From: a virus
Strand: one strand, 5' to 3'
DNA: 25,492 nucleotides
IMG/VR virus record: IMGVR_UViG_3300042923_001076
Location: 1-25,492 of that record
Part shown: positions 6,801 through 14,828 of the stretch, piece by piece
Layout: every line of letters starts with the position of its first letter
Numbering within the stretch: position 1 is the stretch's first letter
Notes under the pieces: model-generated
Told to the model about the DNA's origin: nothing
What the model saw: only the letters and a program-made list of their open reading frames with translations
Databases searched by the model: none
Program-made: the position numbers and the translations under genes

Positions 6801-8874
6801 CCCACAAATAGGAACTTGAACCATCGGCACCTTTTTGACCTGGCTGCCCGTCAAAATAGTCCACACCCTTGATTGGTGTGTATCCGTCCTCACCTTTGAC
6901 TTTATTCCAGGTGTAAGCACTAAAAGTCATGCTGTCCGCTTCGACAAAGTCCACATAAGTGCCGATATATTTACCGACTGTCTCCCCGTTATTTGCGGTA
7001 AAGCTTGTACCATTATCCGAATATTTTATGTGTAAATAACTGGTTCGTCCGTCCGGACCTTTTTCTCCTGGTGTACCATCGGTGCCTTTAACCAATGACC
7101 AAGAATAACTTGCGTATCCTGTTGGGGCAGCACCAGTAGTCGTAACAGCTGTACCAATATATCTTGCATCTGTTGGGTCGGTGGTCATAGGATTCCCGTT
7201 TGCATTTTGAGAATATCGTACCCACAAATAAGAGGATTGACCGTTTTGACCGTCCTTCCCGTCAATATAATCTGTGCCTTTTACGGGGGTGTATCCCGGG
7301 TCTCCTTTATCTCCCTTATCGCCTTTTATAAGTGCCCAAGTGTAATCTGCTGGATTAGTTGATTCCTGTGTTTCTGTCTTGTTGTGCACTAAACCTATAT
7401 ACAATTTACCATTTGGATTATCACTCATATTTAACCCACTGGCATTATCTGCGTATTTTATCCACGTATAAGTAGGTTGTCCGTCAGAACCTGCGGGTCC
7501 CCGAACACCTTGCGGACCAACAAACAATGACCAAACGTAATCACTCGAATCCATGGATGGCGTCTCCCCCGTTTGATTATACGAGAAACCAATATAGCTT
7601 TTACCTGATGGATTGTCGCTCATATTAGCTCCCAAGTCATCATCAGCATACATAACCCAAGTGTAGCTTCCGCCTGTAGGTATCCATTTATTTAGAGTAC
7701 TATCCCAAGTGTGGGCAATCTCAACTGACCCGCCTGTTTTAATCCAAACAGTGTTTTTTCTACCCATAGGAGCCGTAGGAGACTTAATAACTTTTGTACC
7801 ATACAGAGCTTGTAAATCTCTCCATGTCCTCATGATGTCCTCTTGCTTATACTCGATGACCTCGCCAAGTTTAAAAGTCTTTTTGGACTTATCAAACACA
7901 GAGCGCTCAACGGATATGACTCGGCTGTCTAAGTACATCGGTGGATTAAATTGCTCATCCTTTACCTTTGTTGTGTCACCTAACCTCGTTTTTTCGTGCT
8001 CATATCCAAATATGTGCTCAAGGCTTACCGCCTCAATTTCGTATTCTACAGCTGCTGCAATCCGCTTATTTAATTCCATGTTCCCTAGAGATGTTAATCT
8101 CTCCATTGTCATGTCCTGGTCAGAGGATTGCGGCTCATAAATCTCGACCAAATGCTTGCCTTTTCGGTTCCAGTTTTGGTAGGCAGCATCGTTACTTACG
8201 ATTGTCTCAAGCCGTTTTCCATCTTCTTTTTCAGGACCTAGGCAATGCAAGGCGGTCACAATGCGGTCAGAGTGTCTTTTACGGGTAATGCCGATTAAAT
8301 CCTTGCCGACTACTATCTCTTTGCCTCTGTCCATGCCCTGTTGCTTTAAAAAGTCTACATATCGTCCGGTTACTTTATAGCCATCTGTGGTAACTCTAAA
8401 CCGCAACTCGCACTCAAATAATGAAGCGATCGCTTTAAGAGCAGCTAAGGCACCGATATGCTTATCGATTGTCCATTTGCGTATGATAAAGACATCTACC
8501 ATGCCCAATTGCCAATCGTCTATGCCCTCTAGCACCATGTTTGCCGCTGTGCTAACGGTTTGACTTTCCAATTCTCGTGGAGCAATCACTTTAGCTTTTG
8601 TTAAATCTGTAAAGGATCCGACACTGTAAACCTCTTTTGAGTGATTAGCTGTAGATTCATAAATATAATCCACAATAAACTCTCTGTAATCGCCATCCTC
8701 GGCAGGGATGAGGATACGAGAGCGGTCACCTACTAGCTCCGCTCCTGGCTCAATAACAGACACTACAAAGTCATAGAATTCCTCATTTTTTACTGTATTA
8801 ATATGCCTATCCGATAAAGCTTTGCTAATCCAGCCCACAATCTGGTCCGTTTGATGATGCAATATGTGTATCAT
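3895..8874 (-). CDS. Tail-tip endopeptidase/receptor-binding protein with tandem repeats (Tal-like, 1659 aa)
   Basis: The start is best placed at ATG 8874: GGAGGG lies 10 nt upstream and the ATG overlaps the Dit stop as ATGA; an in-frame GTG at 8892 is less likely. Residues 1 to about 390 look like the prophage tail endopeptidase family (Tal, hub of the siphophage baseplate). From about 400 to 810 run six repeats of the pattern YxW(I/V)xY...YIG...YxWxLxKG, separated by collagen-like Gly-X-Y stretches. From about 810 to 1360 run eight KGI(S/T)S...YYLSTS...GG.W...W.DG...W repeats. After another GPTGPTG stretch comes a coiled/beta region. The last about 120 residues resemble a tail-collar/short-fibre tip: YPVGAIYMS, FGGTW, HTHT near 1602 (possible metal site), and LQPYITVYMWKRTA at the end. 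It likely binds the host surface at the tail tip. The frame is intact and very long for a Tal protein. Confidence 0.9.
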   Translation of the reverse strand: MIHILHHQTDQIVGWISKALSDRHINTVKNEEFYDFVVSVIEPGAELVGDRSRILIPAEDGDYREFIVDYIYESTANHSKEVYSVGSFTDLTKAKVIAPRELESQTVSTAANMVLEGIDDWQLGMVDVFIIRKWTIDKHIGALAALKAIASLFECELRFRVTTDGYKVTGRYVDFLKQQGMDRGKEIVVGKDLIGITRKRHSDRIVTALHCLGPEKEDGKRLETIVSNDAAYQNWNRKGKHLVEIYEPQSSDQDMTMERLTSLGNMELNKRIAAAVEYEIEAVSLEHIFGYEHEKTRLGDTTKVKDEQFNPPMYLDSRVISVERSVFDKSKKTFKLGEVIEYKQEDIMRTWRDLQALYGTKVIKSPTAPMGRKNTVWIKTGGSVEIAHTWDSTLNKWIPTGGSYTWVMYADDDLGANMSDNPSGKSYIGFSYNQTGETPSMDSSDYVWSLFVGPQGVRGPAGSDGQPTYTWIKYADNASGLNMSDNPNGKLYIGLVHNKTETQESTNPADYTWALIKGDKGDKGDPGYTPVKGTDYIDGKDGQNGQSSYLWVRYSQNANGNPMTTDPTDARYIGTAVTTTGAAPTGYASYSWSLVKGTDGTPGEKGPDGRTSYLHIKYSDNGTSFTANNGETVGKYIGTYVDFVEADSMTFSAYTWNKVKGEDGYTPIKGVDYFDGQPGQKGADGSSSYLWVKYSANSNGNPMTDVPTGALYIGIATTTTSSAPTGYASYKWSLIKGNDGIPGEIGPEGKTSYLHVKYSDDGGSTFTANNGENVGIWIGTYVDFIQADSNNVAAYTWNKVKGDKGEKGEAGKGISSIIEQYYLSTSATTQTGGTWVNTSPAWVEGRFMWTRSTITYTDNTTSTTLPICVTGSAGPTGKGISSVDVQYYLSTSSSSLVGGSWTTTAPAWSDGKYMWSKTITKYTDNSTIESNPACITGAKGEKGDTGKGVSSIVEQYYLSTSSSSQAGGAWSTTAPAWVDGKFIWTRSIITYSDSTSLTTTPICVTGAQGSTGNSGKGITKVDVQYYLSTSATSLTGGAWTTTAPTWVDGKYMWSKTVTTYTDSTTSESTAVCITGAKGEKGDTGKGVTSIVEQYYLSTSATTQTGGSWVGTPPAWIDGRYMWTRSIITYTDSSTSTTTPVNVTGSQGPQGPQGPQGPKGDGGKGITSVDVEYYLSTSATALAGGAWSTTAPAWADGKYMWSRTKTVYTDSSTSYSNAVCITGAKGSNGKGITSIVEQYYLSTSSTSQVGGAWGTTVPTWADGKFMWTRSIITYSDASTSTTNPICVSGGQGSTGNGISSVDVEYYLSTSATTQTGGAWQTTSPTWVDGRYIWSRTKTVYTSGTVVYSNPACITGGKGSTGPTGPTGPVGPTGPKGADGIAHMGPTAPSNPATNATWFKTDSNGKVIGIYKWNGLWTETKMLSDVFSVEKLSALSADLGNVIAGNISGVTGDFSGNLSSPIVEIRKPVNTEGYTRLRMQNLKADKTEDGSIEFHVSEKKLKLQHFNNIYGTWQSFLELYVDASLKISGDIYQRGKTILDTVYPVGAIYMSVVSTSPATLFGGTWVAFASGRTLVGINTGDTSFNTVEKTGGAKTHTLTTSEIPAHTHTTYGSSGSGVGDGTNRNYPNIIDKTGVTGSAGGGAAHNNLQPYITVYMWKRTA
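4800..6446 (-). repeat. Eight tandem ~68-aa repeats arranged as four alternating pairs
   Basis: Repeat starts fall near 6446, 6246, 6041, 5836, 5626, 5394, 5198 and 4998. Odd units read SIVEQYYLSTS...MWTRSIITYxD...PICVTG; even units read SVDVEYYLSTS...MWSRTKTVYTD...ACITG. The basic duplication unit is therefore an odd-even pair of about 400-440 bp, copied four times. The protein is well conserved between copies while third codon positions differ widely. Confidence 0.85.
6447..7690 (-). repeat. Six carbohydrate-binding-like repeats with collagen-like linkers
   Basis: Units share (S/T)Y.W..Y......M...P....YIG and YxWxLxKG, followed by GDKGDKGDPG or GTPGEKGPDG linkers. Units three and five are near copies, as are four and six (SYLHxKYSD...FTANNGE), so a two-unit block was duplicated here as well. 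Two units are followed by YTPxKGxDYxDG, a motif common in phage fibres. Confidence 0.75.
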
Positions 8875-10298
8875 AGATAAGCGTCCCTCCACTCTGTCCT
8901 AACTTCTTGTATTACCTCTGGAGGATTATACACGAGCTTATTGCTACCTTTTTGCAATTTAAAAAAGCGAGCGCCAAAGTCTTTTTTGGTAAACAGCTCG
9001 CCGTTTTTAAGTATTTTGCTTGTTTTGTGGTCAAAGGTAAACACGTCACCGGCAATCCCGATATAAGGCACTTGATTATCCGTAAGAGTGTTAATCTTGT
9101 AGACTTTAATATCCTCAATCGACATCGGACTTGGCGCGTGTGTGCTGTTGCAACCTATGTGTAAGACCACATAGGCCGCTTTGCGTGTAAACTGATTAGC
9201 CACGTCTGTCCACTCAATCCACCGCTGGGCAGTATGCCGGCCATTTACAAACTTAGTAACGTAAGCCGTCCACTTGTTGCCTACACGGGTAATCCGCAAC
9301 ATGCCCTCAAAGTTAATCCAAGTGCTCCAAGCGTCCCCACGCTCATTTATGATAAAGTGGTTATTGTCTCTGTCCCCTGCTCGAAGCTCGGCATAATTGC
9401 CGTCTGTGCCTGTTGAGTTATCTTTTAGCGCCAATTTACAGACAGCTTGCTTGTTACCATCTAAAATATATACCTCAACTCTACCAACTTTTGCATTACT
9501 ATCATTTTTTAAGTTTAATAGGACCTCTGCCTCAAAGTCTGTCAATGATTGCCCGATTGACTTAATACCAGCAGGACCGTGCCAACTGCTACCGGTGCCA
9601 TAATTATCCGTGTAAAATTGGTAGCCGTTGCTTTTCAGTACGCCCGCGACCGTGCCCCCGTCTATATCAGAGTTTTGAGCTGTGGCCCACCCGACTGTTG
9701 TGGATAGCTGGTCCCAAAAAATACGCTCGCGTTCAGGTAATACGATGTCGTCAATTTTAGCAGGCTGTCCAATACGCATATAGTCATTAGCTCCGATAAT
9801 GTCCAGATAGGTCGTAGGCTGTTTAAGTGTGACTGTGATCACGGGTGCTGTCTCTGCTGTGCCTCCTGCATTATAAATGACAGGTAATTCAAGATTTGTG
9901 GACTCGACTACTTTTGGGTAGGTGTATTTATAGGGGTCTGGGCAAATAAAAGTAATCCAACCCTCTCCTGCCGTCACCATCTCCTTTAAATCAGTGGAAC
10001 CATCTACTGCAGCATAGTATAAACAATCAGGCTCGTCTGGCAGGATTAACTCTGCAGGAGAATTTGCGACCAACCAATAGGCTAAATCTTCCTTTAGCTT
10101 TTGCAAATCTTTGAAATCAGTGTTTCCTACCAATACTCTAACCATAATCGGTCTAGGCTTTGTCTCCGTGTCCTGCAAGTACCCACCAGGCATGTTTGGG
10201 ATAGTTAGGATATTACGTGTTAATGGTGCGTAAGGAGGCCTGACGGTCTCCAAAACTGTAATATAAGGCTTAGTCATACCATTAAATTTTATCGACAA
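8871..10298 (-). CDS. Distal tail protein (Dit) with inserted domain
   Basis: 475 residues, roughly twice a minimal Dit. The N-terminal about 180 residues (a ring-forming, Sipho_tail-like region, with LTIPNMPGGYL and a conserved CPDPYKY) and the C-terminal about 70 residues fit the family. Between them, about residues 190-400, lies an insertion rich in W and beta-strand pattern (FWDQLSTTVGW, NYGTGSSWHGPAG, FEGMLRITRVGNKWTAYVTKF) that resembles a concanavalin-like carbohydrate-binding domain, as in 'evolved' Dit proteins. It would form the hexameric baseplate ring between tail tube and Tal and may add host-surface contacts. The start is a TTG at 10298 with GAGGAGG 9 nt upstream. The stop overlaps the next gene's ATG. 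Confidence 0.85.
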   Translation of the reverse strand: MSIKFNGMTKPYITVLETVRPPYAPLTRNILTIPNMPGGYLQDTETKPRPIMVRVLVGNTDFKDLQKLKEDLAYWLVANSPAELILPDEPDCLYYAAVDGSTDLKEMVTAGEGWITFICPDPYKYTYPKVVESTNLELPVIYNAGGTAETAPVITVTLKQPTTYLDIIGANDYMRIGQPAKIDDIVLPERERIFWDQLSTTVGWATAQNSDIDGGTVAGVLKSNGYQFYTDNYGTGSSWHGPAGIKSIGQSLTDFEAEVLLNLKNDSNAKVGRVEVYILDGNKQAVCKLALKDNSTGTDGNYAELRAGDRDNNHFIINERGDAWSTWINFEGMLRITRVGNKWTAYVTKFVNGRHTAQRWIEWTDVANQFTRKAAYVVLHIGCNSTHAPSPMSIEDIKVYKINTLTDNQVPYIGIAGDVFTFDHKTSKILKNGELFTKKDFGARFFKLQKGSNKLVYNPPEVIQEVRTEWRDAYL

Positions 10299-10312
10299 TT
10301 TTTACAGCCTCC

Positions 10313-13300
10313 TCACTTAAATCTATTTTCCTCATGTTCTTGAAACTCAGTTGTATATTTATATGTGCCTCGAGCAACCTCTCGATTATCCAGATACAAA
10401 GGCACTTCGATGAAAATGTCTCCTTGTCCTGATGATTGGGGCATGGTGGCCGCAATCATAGAACCTATTTTTCCCAGAACGGTATCCGTCAAGGGAATAG
10501 CCGCCTCTGGGCCTGCTTCTCCAAAACCTTTCATTCCGGCTGGCGTATTAAATAGAGTTGGCTTAGTAAAAATAGCACCATCGGCGTACCAATCGATATC
10601 CAATGACGGCATCGCTTTAAGCCAATCAAGTGGATTTTTAGACCAGTTCTTAATCTTAAAGTGAGGCATTTTTATGTTAGGTAGCGACAATTTCATGTTC
10701 GTAAAGAAGCCTTTGATTTCGCCTACGATTCCTTTGACTACATCTCGAGCCGTCTGAATCGGATGCATGATGGCATTTTTCACCCCATTAAAAACAGTAG
10801 TCGCACTATTTAGTATGTTGTTAAAATTCACTTTCACTGCATCGACAAAAATCTGGATGGTGCTCCTTAATGTCTTAATCATTGCCGACCAGATACTGGA
10901 TCCTGTTTGCCGGAAAAAGTTGAACCAAGTGATAATATTGTTAAAAAAAGACTTAAACGTTCCTACTACTGAGGTGCCGAAGGATTTAAAGAAATTAATT
11001 CCACCCAGAATAAAAGCTTTAATCCCACCGAGAAGTTTACCAATCATCATTAAGCTAAATAAGTTCCATAAGAATTGAAGTGCACCGCCAAGGAGCTGCT
11101 TTACGCCTTCCCATAAAAGTGACCAATCTCCAGTGAACAAACCCGTAAAAATCTTAACCAATCCCATGATAATTTTTAACGCTCCATCGATGACACCTTT
11201 AATGCTTGTCCAGACTGAATTGATGATAAAAAGCACGGCCGGCATGATAAATTGAATAATCCCAAGGATAAAATTAAATGCATTTTGAACAGCCTGCATA
11301 ATCTGTCCGCCATATTGATTCCAAAAACCCGTAATCATCTTAAGCTTTTCGCCAATGAATGTAACAATTTGCAGAATCAACGGCAGGATGTAAGGCGCCA
11401 AGAATCCAATCACCCTGGTAACGGCTGCGCGTATCCCCTCAAACGCTGCCGAGACAATTTGCCAAAGCGTGCTAACAAAATTTTTAATTAGATTAATTGC
11501 ATTGGCGACCAGCTGTACTTGTGCAGCTGACAAGCCGAGCTTAGTTAAGATATCACTTCCCTTCATAAAATTACCGTCAAAAAGAGCGAAAACTCCTTCT
11601 ACAAATTGTTTAAAGGGTGCCATCGTTTCTTTTGCTTGAGTTATCCCGTCTCTAATGCCAATGAAAAAGTTCTGAATGGCTCTATGTTTATCTTTTCCAA
11701 ATCCTTTTGATATTGCATCGAACAGGTTTGATGGGATATCACCTCGCATCATGTCGATAAAGCCTGTAAGTAAACCTTTTGCCGTCTCTACAAAATGATT
11801 AATGCCTGGCATCGCCTTTTGCTGAAGAGGGATTAACAACTCGCCGCTAATCATCCGCCAGATACCCACAAAAGCTTCACCAATCGAATTGTATTTTATC
11901 TCGTCTATTTTTTCGAGTGTGTCCGCTGTCATATCCGCTTGCGTTCGAACATTCCCTAATGACAGGATTGTATTTGCTTCTAGGTCTTCAAATTGCGTTC
12001 CAAAAAGTGCGACACCAATTGCATTTCTTTTGATAGGGTCCTCAATCTCGCCAAGACCTTTGAACACCTTGGCTAAGGCAGTTTGCGCACTTTCCCCGCC
12101 CGCCGCGAATTCCTTCGATGTCTTTTTTGCGTTAAGACCTAAAGCTTGGAAAGCTTCAGCTGAAGCCTCAGAGCCGTCTTTTACTCGAATACCTAGCTCT
12201 TTAATTGAGTCACCGACTTTATCGAGGTTAAACGCTCCGCCGTCAGCACCTGCCTTGAAAATATTCCACATTCCTTCAGCGTCAAAGCCAAGCTGCTTAA
12301 AGTAAACGGCATACTCCCAAAAACTATCCATCATATCGTCCGCGTAGTTAAGTCCATCCCTTTGCCCTTGAGCAAATAGAGTGAAAGCTTCATCTGCAGA
12401 TATGCCAAATTGCTTCATCATTACATTTGTAACTTTGAGACTCTCATTTACCTCGAAACCAAAACTATCTCTTAAGAGTATCGCCTTTGTCGTTGCATCT
12501 TCTAAGGCTTCTCCTGTTAATCCTGTCACCCTTCTAACTTGTGCCATAGCGTCAGCGATATCGTAAAACGACTCACCGTAGTTGTTTTTATAGATGTTAA
12601 TTAGAGAGGTTTCCATCTCTTTTATTTCTTCTCTTGTCGCATTGGTGTTTACTTCAAGGTGGTTCATGGCTTTTTTGAGTTCATCTCCTGCAGAAATAAA
12701 CTGCCAAACGGCAAGGATGGCTGCACCGATTGCTGCTACTACCCCAAGAACCGCGCCCTTTATCCCGCCAAATGCTCCAACAAATCCGCCCTCTGCCTCT
12801 TGGGCTGAGCCTTCAAGTTCTTCCGTATCCGAGCCAACATCATTAATCGAATCACCTAGATGGTCAAGCTCGTTCGATCCATTTTGCGCTAGCTGGTCTA
12901 TTTCCGCCTCTACATCGTTCACTGCGTCTTCCACCTCATGCAATGAATCTGAGCCAGCATCTCCTAAATGGTTGAGTTCCTGCTCTACCGCGTTTATCGC
13001 ATTTTCCACTTCTTGTAATGCGTCTGAGCTCGCATCTCCCAATTGGGTAAACTCCTGGTGAGCATCACTAATCGCGTCTTGTACTTCCTGCATGCTGGTT
13101 TCTGCAATTGTACCCGTTTGACTCAGCTCTTGCTGCGAGTTTTGGATAGCCTGGCTTAGTGCCTGGAACATCTGTGGATTATCAGAATTTGCAATGGCAC
13201 GCTCTAAGTCTTCTAGTGCTCGTTTGAATCTGCGCACTGCCTCATTCGAATCATCCATGGCTCTTTCAGTGGTTGTTCCCATTTGTGTAAAACTCTCTCG

Positions 13301-13375
13301 AATATTACGTACCTCTCGACGAAAGCCATCAGCGGTAGCAGAAAATTTAGCTTTCAATTCTTTAATCGTCGCCAA
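10313..13375 (-). CDS. Tail tape measure protein
   Basis: The true start is probably TTG 13375 (AAGGAGG, 8-nt spacing), overlapping the chaperone stop by 14 bp; an upstream in-frame ATG at 13435 has no such site and would overlap more. The product is then 1020 aa. Residues about 20-190 are coiled coil with an internal tandem repeat. A hydrophobic segment follows (GAVLGVVAAIGAAILAVW), then a PhageMin_Tail-like region (ADAMAQVRRVTGL...ALFGTQFEDLE), then further membrane-like helices (FLAPYILPLILQIV, IMPAVLFIINSVW). The C-terminus has IFTKPTLFNTPAGMKGFGEAGPEAAIPL, split here as a family-typical ending. It fixes tail length and is ejected during infection. Known scaling of about 0.15 nm per residue would give a tail near 150 nm (inference). 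Confidence 0.93.
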   Translation of the reverse strand: MATIKELKAKFSATADGFRREVRNIRESFTQMGTTTERAMDDSNEAVRRFKRALEDLERAIANSDNPQMFQALSQAIQNSQQELSQTGTIAETSMQEVQDAISDAHQEFTQLGDASSDALQEVENAINAVEQELNHLGDAGSDSLHEVEDAVNDVEAEIDQLAQNGSNELDHLGDSINDVGSDTEELEGSAQEAEGGFVGAFGGIKGAVLGVVAAIGAAILAVWQFISAGDELKKAMNHLEVNTNATREEIKEMETSLINIYKNNYGESFYDIADAMAQVRRVTGLTGEALEDATTKAILLRDSFGFEVNESLKVTNVMMKQFGISADEAFTLFAQGQRDGLNYADDMMDSFWEYAVYFKQLGFDAEGMWNIFKAGADGGAFNLDKVGDSIKELGIRVKDGSEASAEAFQALGLNAKKTSKEFAAGGESAQTALAKVFKGLGEIEDPIKRNAIGVALFGTQFEDLEANTILSLGNVRTQADMTADTLEKIDEIKYNSIGEAFVGIWRMISGELLIPLQQKAMPGINHFVETAKGLLTGFIDMMRGDIPSNLFDAISKGFGKDKHRAIQNFFIGIRDGITQAKETMAPFKQFVEGVFALFDGNFMKGSDILTKLGLSAAQVQLVANAINLIKNFVSTLWQIVSAAFEGIRAAVTRVIGFLAPYILPLILQIVTFIGEKLKMITGFWNQYGGQIMQAVQNAFNFILGIIQFIMPAVLFIINSVWTSIKGVIDGALKIIMGLVKIFTGLFTGDWSLLWEGVKQLLGGALQFLWNLFSLMMIGKLLGGIKAFILGGINFFKSFGTSVVGTFKSFFNNIITWFNFFRQTGSSIWSAMIKTLRSTIQIFVDAVKVNFNNILNSATTVFNGVKNAIMHPIQTARDVVKGIVGEIKGFFTNMKLSLPNIKMPHFKIKNWSKNPLDWLKAMPSLDIDWYADGAIFTKPTLFNTPAGMKGFGEAGPEAAIPLTDTVLGKIGSMIAATMPQSSGQGDIFIEVPLYLDNREVARGTYKYTTEFQEHEENRFK
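12869..13093 (-). repeat. Three 25-aa coiled-coil repeats in the tape measure protein
   Basis: Three consecutive 25-residue units start MQEVQDAISDAHQEF, LQEVENAINAVEQEL and LHEVEDAVNDVEAEI, each followed by QLGDASSD-like linkers. Copy-number change here would alter tail length by whole units. Confidence 0.75.
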
Positions 13376-14194
13376 GTTTTTTACCTCCTTCCTGCATCGC
13401 CTTAAATCGTTCAAGTTGTTCAAAATCAGTCTCATAGTGTGGCGCGTCTTTACTGCTCACCGTATCTGGTTTTATCAAATCGATAAACTTCTTACGGCCG
13501 TCGGCATCTCCTAGAGGATGCGAGTGGACTAAGGATAGATAATCTAACCAGCGGTCCATTTTCTCTTTCTTAGCTTTGTTCTCCTCTTCTTCCTTGTGTA
13601 GCTCCATGTATTTTAAAAGCTCCACTACAGGCGCTTTCAAGACCTCTGAGCGCCCGCCTAATTTAGCTGAGAGTTGGTAAATGAAAGCTTCGCTAATCTT
13701 GGGACCATCTGTTAACGTGTCGCTTTTCTTGCTATCCCCAGAAACTTGGCTTTTGCTAGCGTCACGCTTAAAGACTTTTTTATCCGGGTAACAAGCCTTT
13801 CAATGTCGTTCTCTTCTAGTATGGCGTCATAAATATCAAGAACATCGAAGAATTTTTGTTGTTGGAGTAAAGGGAGCTCAATGCCTGAAAGAACGCTAAG
13901 AAGTTTGAATGCCTGTTTTGGCGCTTTTATCGCTAGCGTGTCAAAGGAATTCAAGATTTGCATCACAAATTCTAATTCCTCATCCTCACCTTCCACTGCT
14001 TGTTCTTTTTTACCGCCAAGAAAATCACCTACTAAATCGGTTAAGGATTCATCGCTTCGTAATACTTTTATGGTTTCTTTGATTACTTCCATCATTTTTT
14101 CAAACTGCAGTAAATCGATATCCTCGATTTCATGTTGTCGCTTGATCACATTTCCTTGGTCATCTTTTACTTTTAGTGTGACTGTAGTGGGCAT
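13362..14194 (-). CDS. Tail assembly chaperone, -1 frameshift fusion product (gpGT-like, 277 aa)
   Basis: The downstream frame (stop at 13362) has no well-placed start of its own, but is open upstream back past the slippery sequence A AAA AAG at 13781-13775. A -1 slip there joins 140 residues of the upstream protein to VFKRDASKSQ... and on to LSAKLGGRSEVLK...LGDD. In lambda-type tails the G and GT proteins are made the same way and hold the tape measure protein during tail assembly; position just before the tape measure gene supports this. The C-terminal extension is charged and helical. The ribosome binding site of the tape measure gene lies inside its last codons. Confidence 0.85.
13712..14194 (-). 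CDS. Tail assembly chaperone, unshifted product (gpG-like, 160 aa)
   Basis: The start is best at ATG 14194 (MPTTVTLKV), with AGAGG 9 nt upstream; the in-frame ATG at 14218 lies directly after a terminator T tract and lacks a site. The protein is acidic and helical, with LLQFEKMMEVIKETI and FKLLSVLSGIELPLL segments, as in siphophage chaperones. It lies between the major tail protein and tape measure genes. Most ribosomes would stop at 13712 and a minority shift to make the longer form, giving a G to GT ratio set by the slip rate. Confidence 0.85.
   Translation of the reverse strand: MPTTVTLKVKDDQGNVIKRQHEIEDIDLLQFEKMMEVIKETIKVLRSDESLTDLVGDFLGGKKEQAVEGEDEELEFVMQILNSFDTLAIKAPKQAFKLLSVLSGIELPLLQQQKFFDVLDIYDAILEENDIERLVTRIKKSLSVTLAKAKFLGIARKATR
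13775..13781 (-). promoter_or_regulatory. Programmed -1 ribosomal frameshift site A AAA AAG
   Basis: On the minus strand, codons CGG ATA AAA AAG TCT contain the X XXY YYZ heptamer A AAA AAG, the same slippery sequence used in E. coli dnaX. The -1 frame is open from before the site to 13362. An SD-like AAAGG (13800-13796) lies 14 nt upstream, a position known to stimulate -1 shifts. Confidence 0.88.
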
Positions 14195-14221
14195 TTCATT
14201 CTTCCTCTCTTTGAGCATTAT

Positions 14222-14259
14222 AAAAAGAGCCCCTTTTAGCGTAGAAGCTAGAAGGGGCT
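14222..14259 (-). terminator. Intrinsic terminator after the major tail protein gene
   Basis: AGCCCCTT (14259-14252) pairs perfectly with AAGGGGCT (14235-14228); an inner TAGC/GCTA adds to the stem. It is followed by C and five T. It lies within the late operon, just before the chaperone gene. Confidence 0.88.
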
Positions 14260-14267
14260 AAAAAGGT

Positions 14268-14828
14268 TTAGACTACTACGTTGGGGTCTTTAGGTCCGAT
14301 ATAAAAGAAGTTACCCGGTTTGGCTGGATCAAAACCGTCACGAGGATACACCTTCATCTCTACTTCTTGTTTACCTTGTTCATTGCCATACGACCGGACA
14401 AACCCAGAGGTAGAGGCCATTTTATAAATGTTAATATCAAAATCTAAACTCGTTCCGAGTGCTCGAGGGTGTACAGTCACTTTCTTTGCACGACTGCGCA
14501 TGGACGTGCCAATCTTTGCATCCATTAACCCAACAGTAGTGCTCGTAGCGGTGTCCGTAATAGCGTCTGTATAGCTTAAGACGTTTTGTAAAACCTTAAT
14601 GCTATCTTGGCCTGCCACAAACTTAACCGTACCCTCATAGCCCACGATGATCTCGTCATAAACGGATTCACCTAAGTCTGCCATTTTGATTTCAGTAGTG
14701 ATGGGAGTAAGAGTGACCTCTCCGCCATCAGCCTGTAAAAACTCTTTACCGTCAAACTTAATCGCCTCTGCACCTTCACCAATGGTAATGTCCGCCATTC
14801 CAAATGGGATTTTAATTACTTCCGGCAT
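14268..14828 (-). CDS. Major tail (tube) protein
   Basis: 186 residues, beta-rich, with GGEVTLTPITTEIKMADLG, YEGTVKFVAG and KVTVHPRAL segments typical of siphophage tube proteins. The gene sits exactly between the tail completion protein and the chaperone pair. The ATG follows GGGAGG and overlaps the upstream stop by one base. It would polymerise into the tail tube. A strong terminator directly after it fits the high output needed for an abundant structural protein. No extra C-terminal Ig-like domain is present. Confidence 0.82.
   Translation of the reverse strand: MPEVIKIPFGMADITIGEGAEAIKFDGKEFLQADGGEVTLTPITTEIKMADLGESVYDEIIVGYEGTVKFVAGQDSIKVLQNVLSYTDAITDTATSTTVGLMDAKIGTSMRSRAKKVTVHPRALGTSLDFDINIYKMASTSGFVRSYGNEQGKQEVEMKVYPRDGFDPAKPGNFFYIGPKDPNVVV

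Noticed and set aside
4800-7690. Regularly spaced similar DNA segments that could suggest a CRISPR-like or satellite array
   Set aside because: The similarity is at protein level in one long frame, with unit size near 200 bp and diverged third positions; there are no short identical repeats with unique spacers.
7709-8140. 143-aa plus-strand ORF
   Set aside because: Antisense to the conserved tail endopeptidase domain; no start signal.
12594-13061. 155-aa plus-strand ORF
   Set aside because: It is a Ser/Ala-rich antisense shadow of the tape measure coiled-coil region.
13362-13640. Separate 92-aa gene starting at 13640
   Set aside because: No ribosome binding site, and the frame is open upstream to the slippery site; it is explained as the C-terminal half of the frameshift product.
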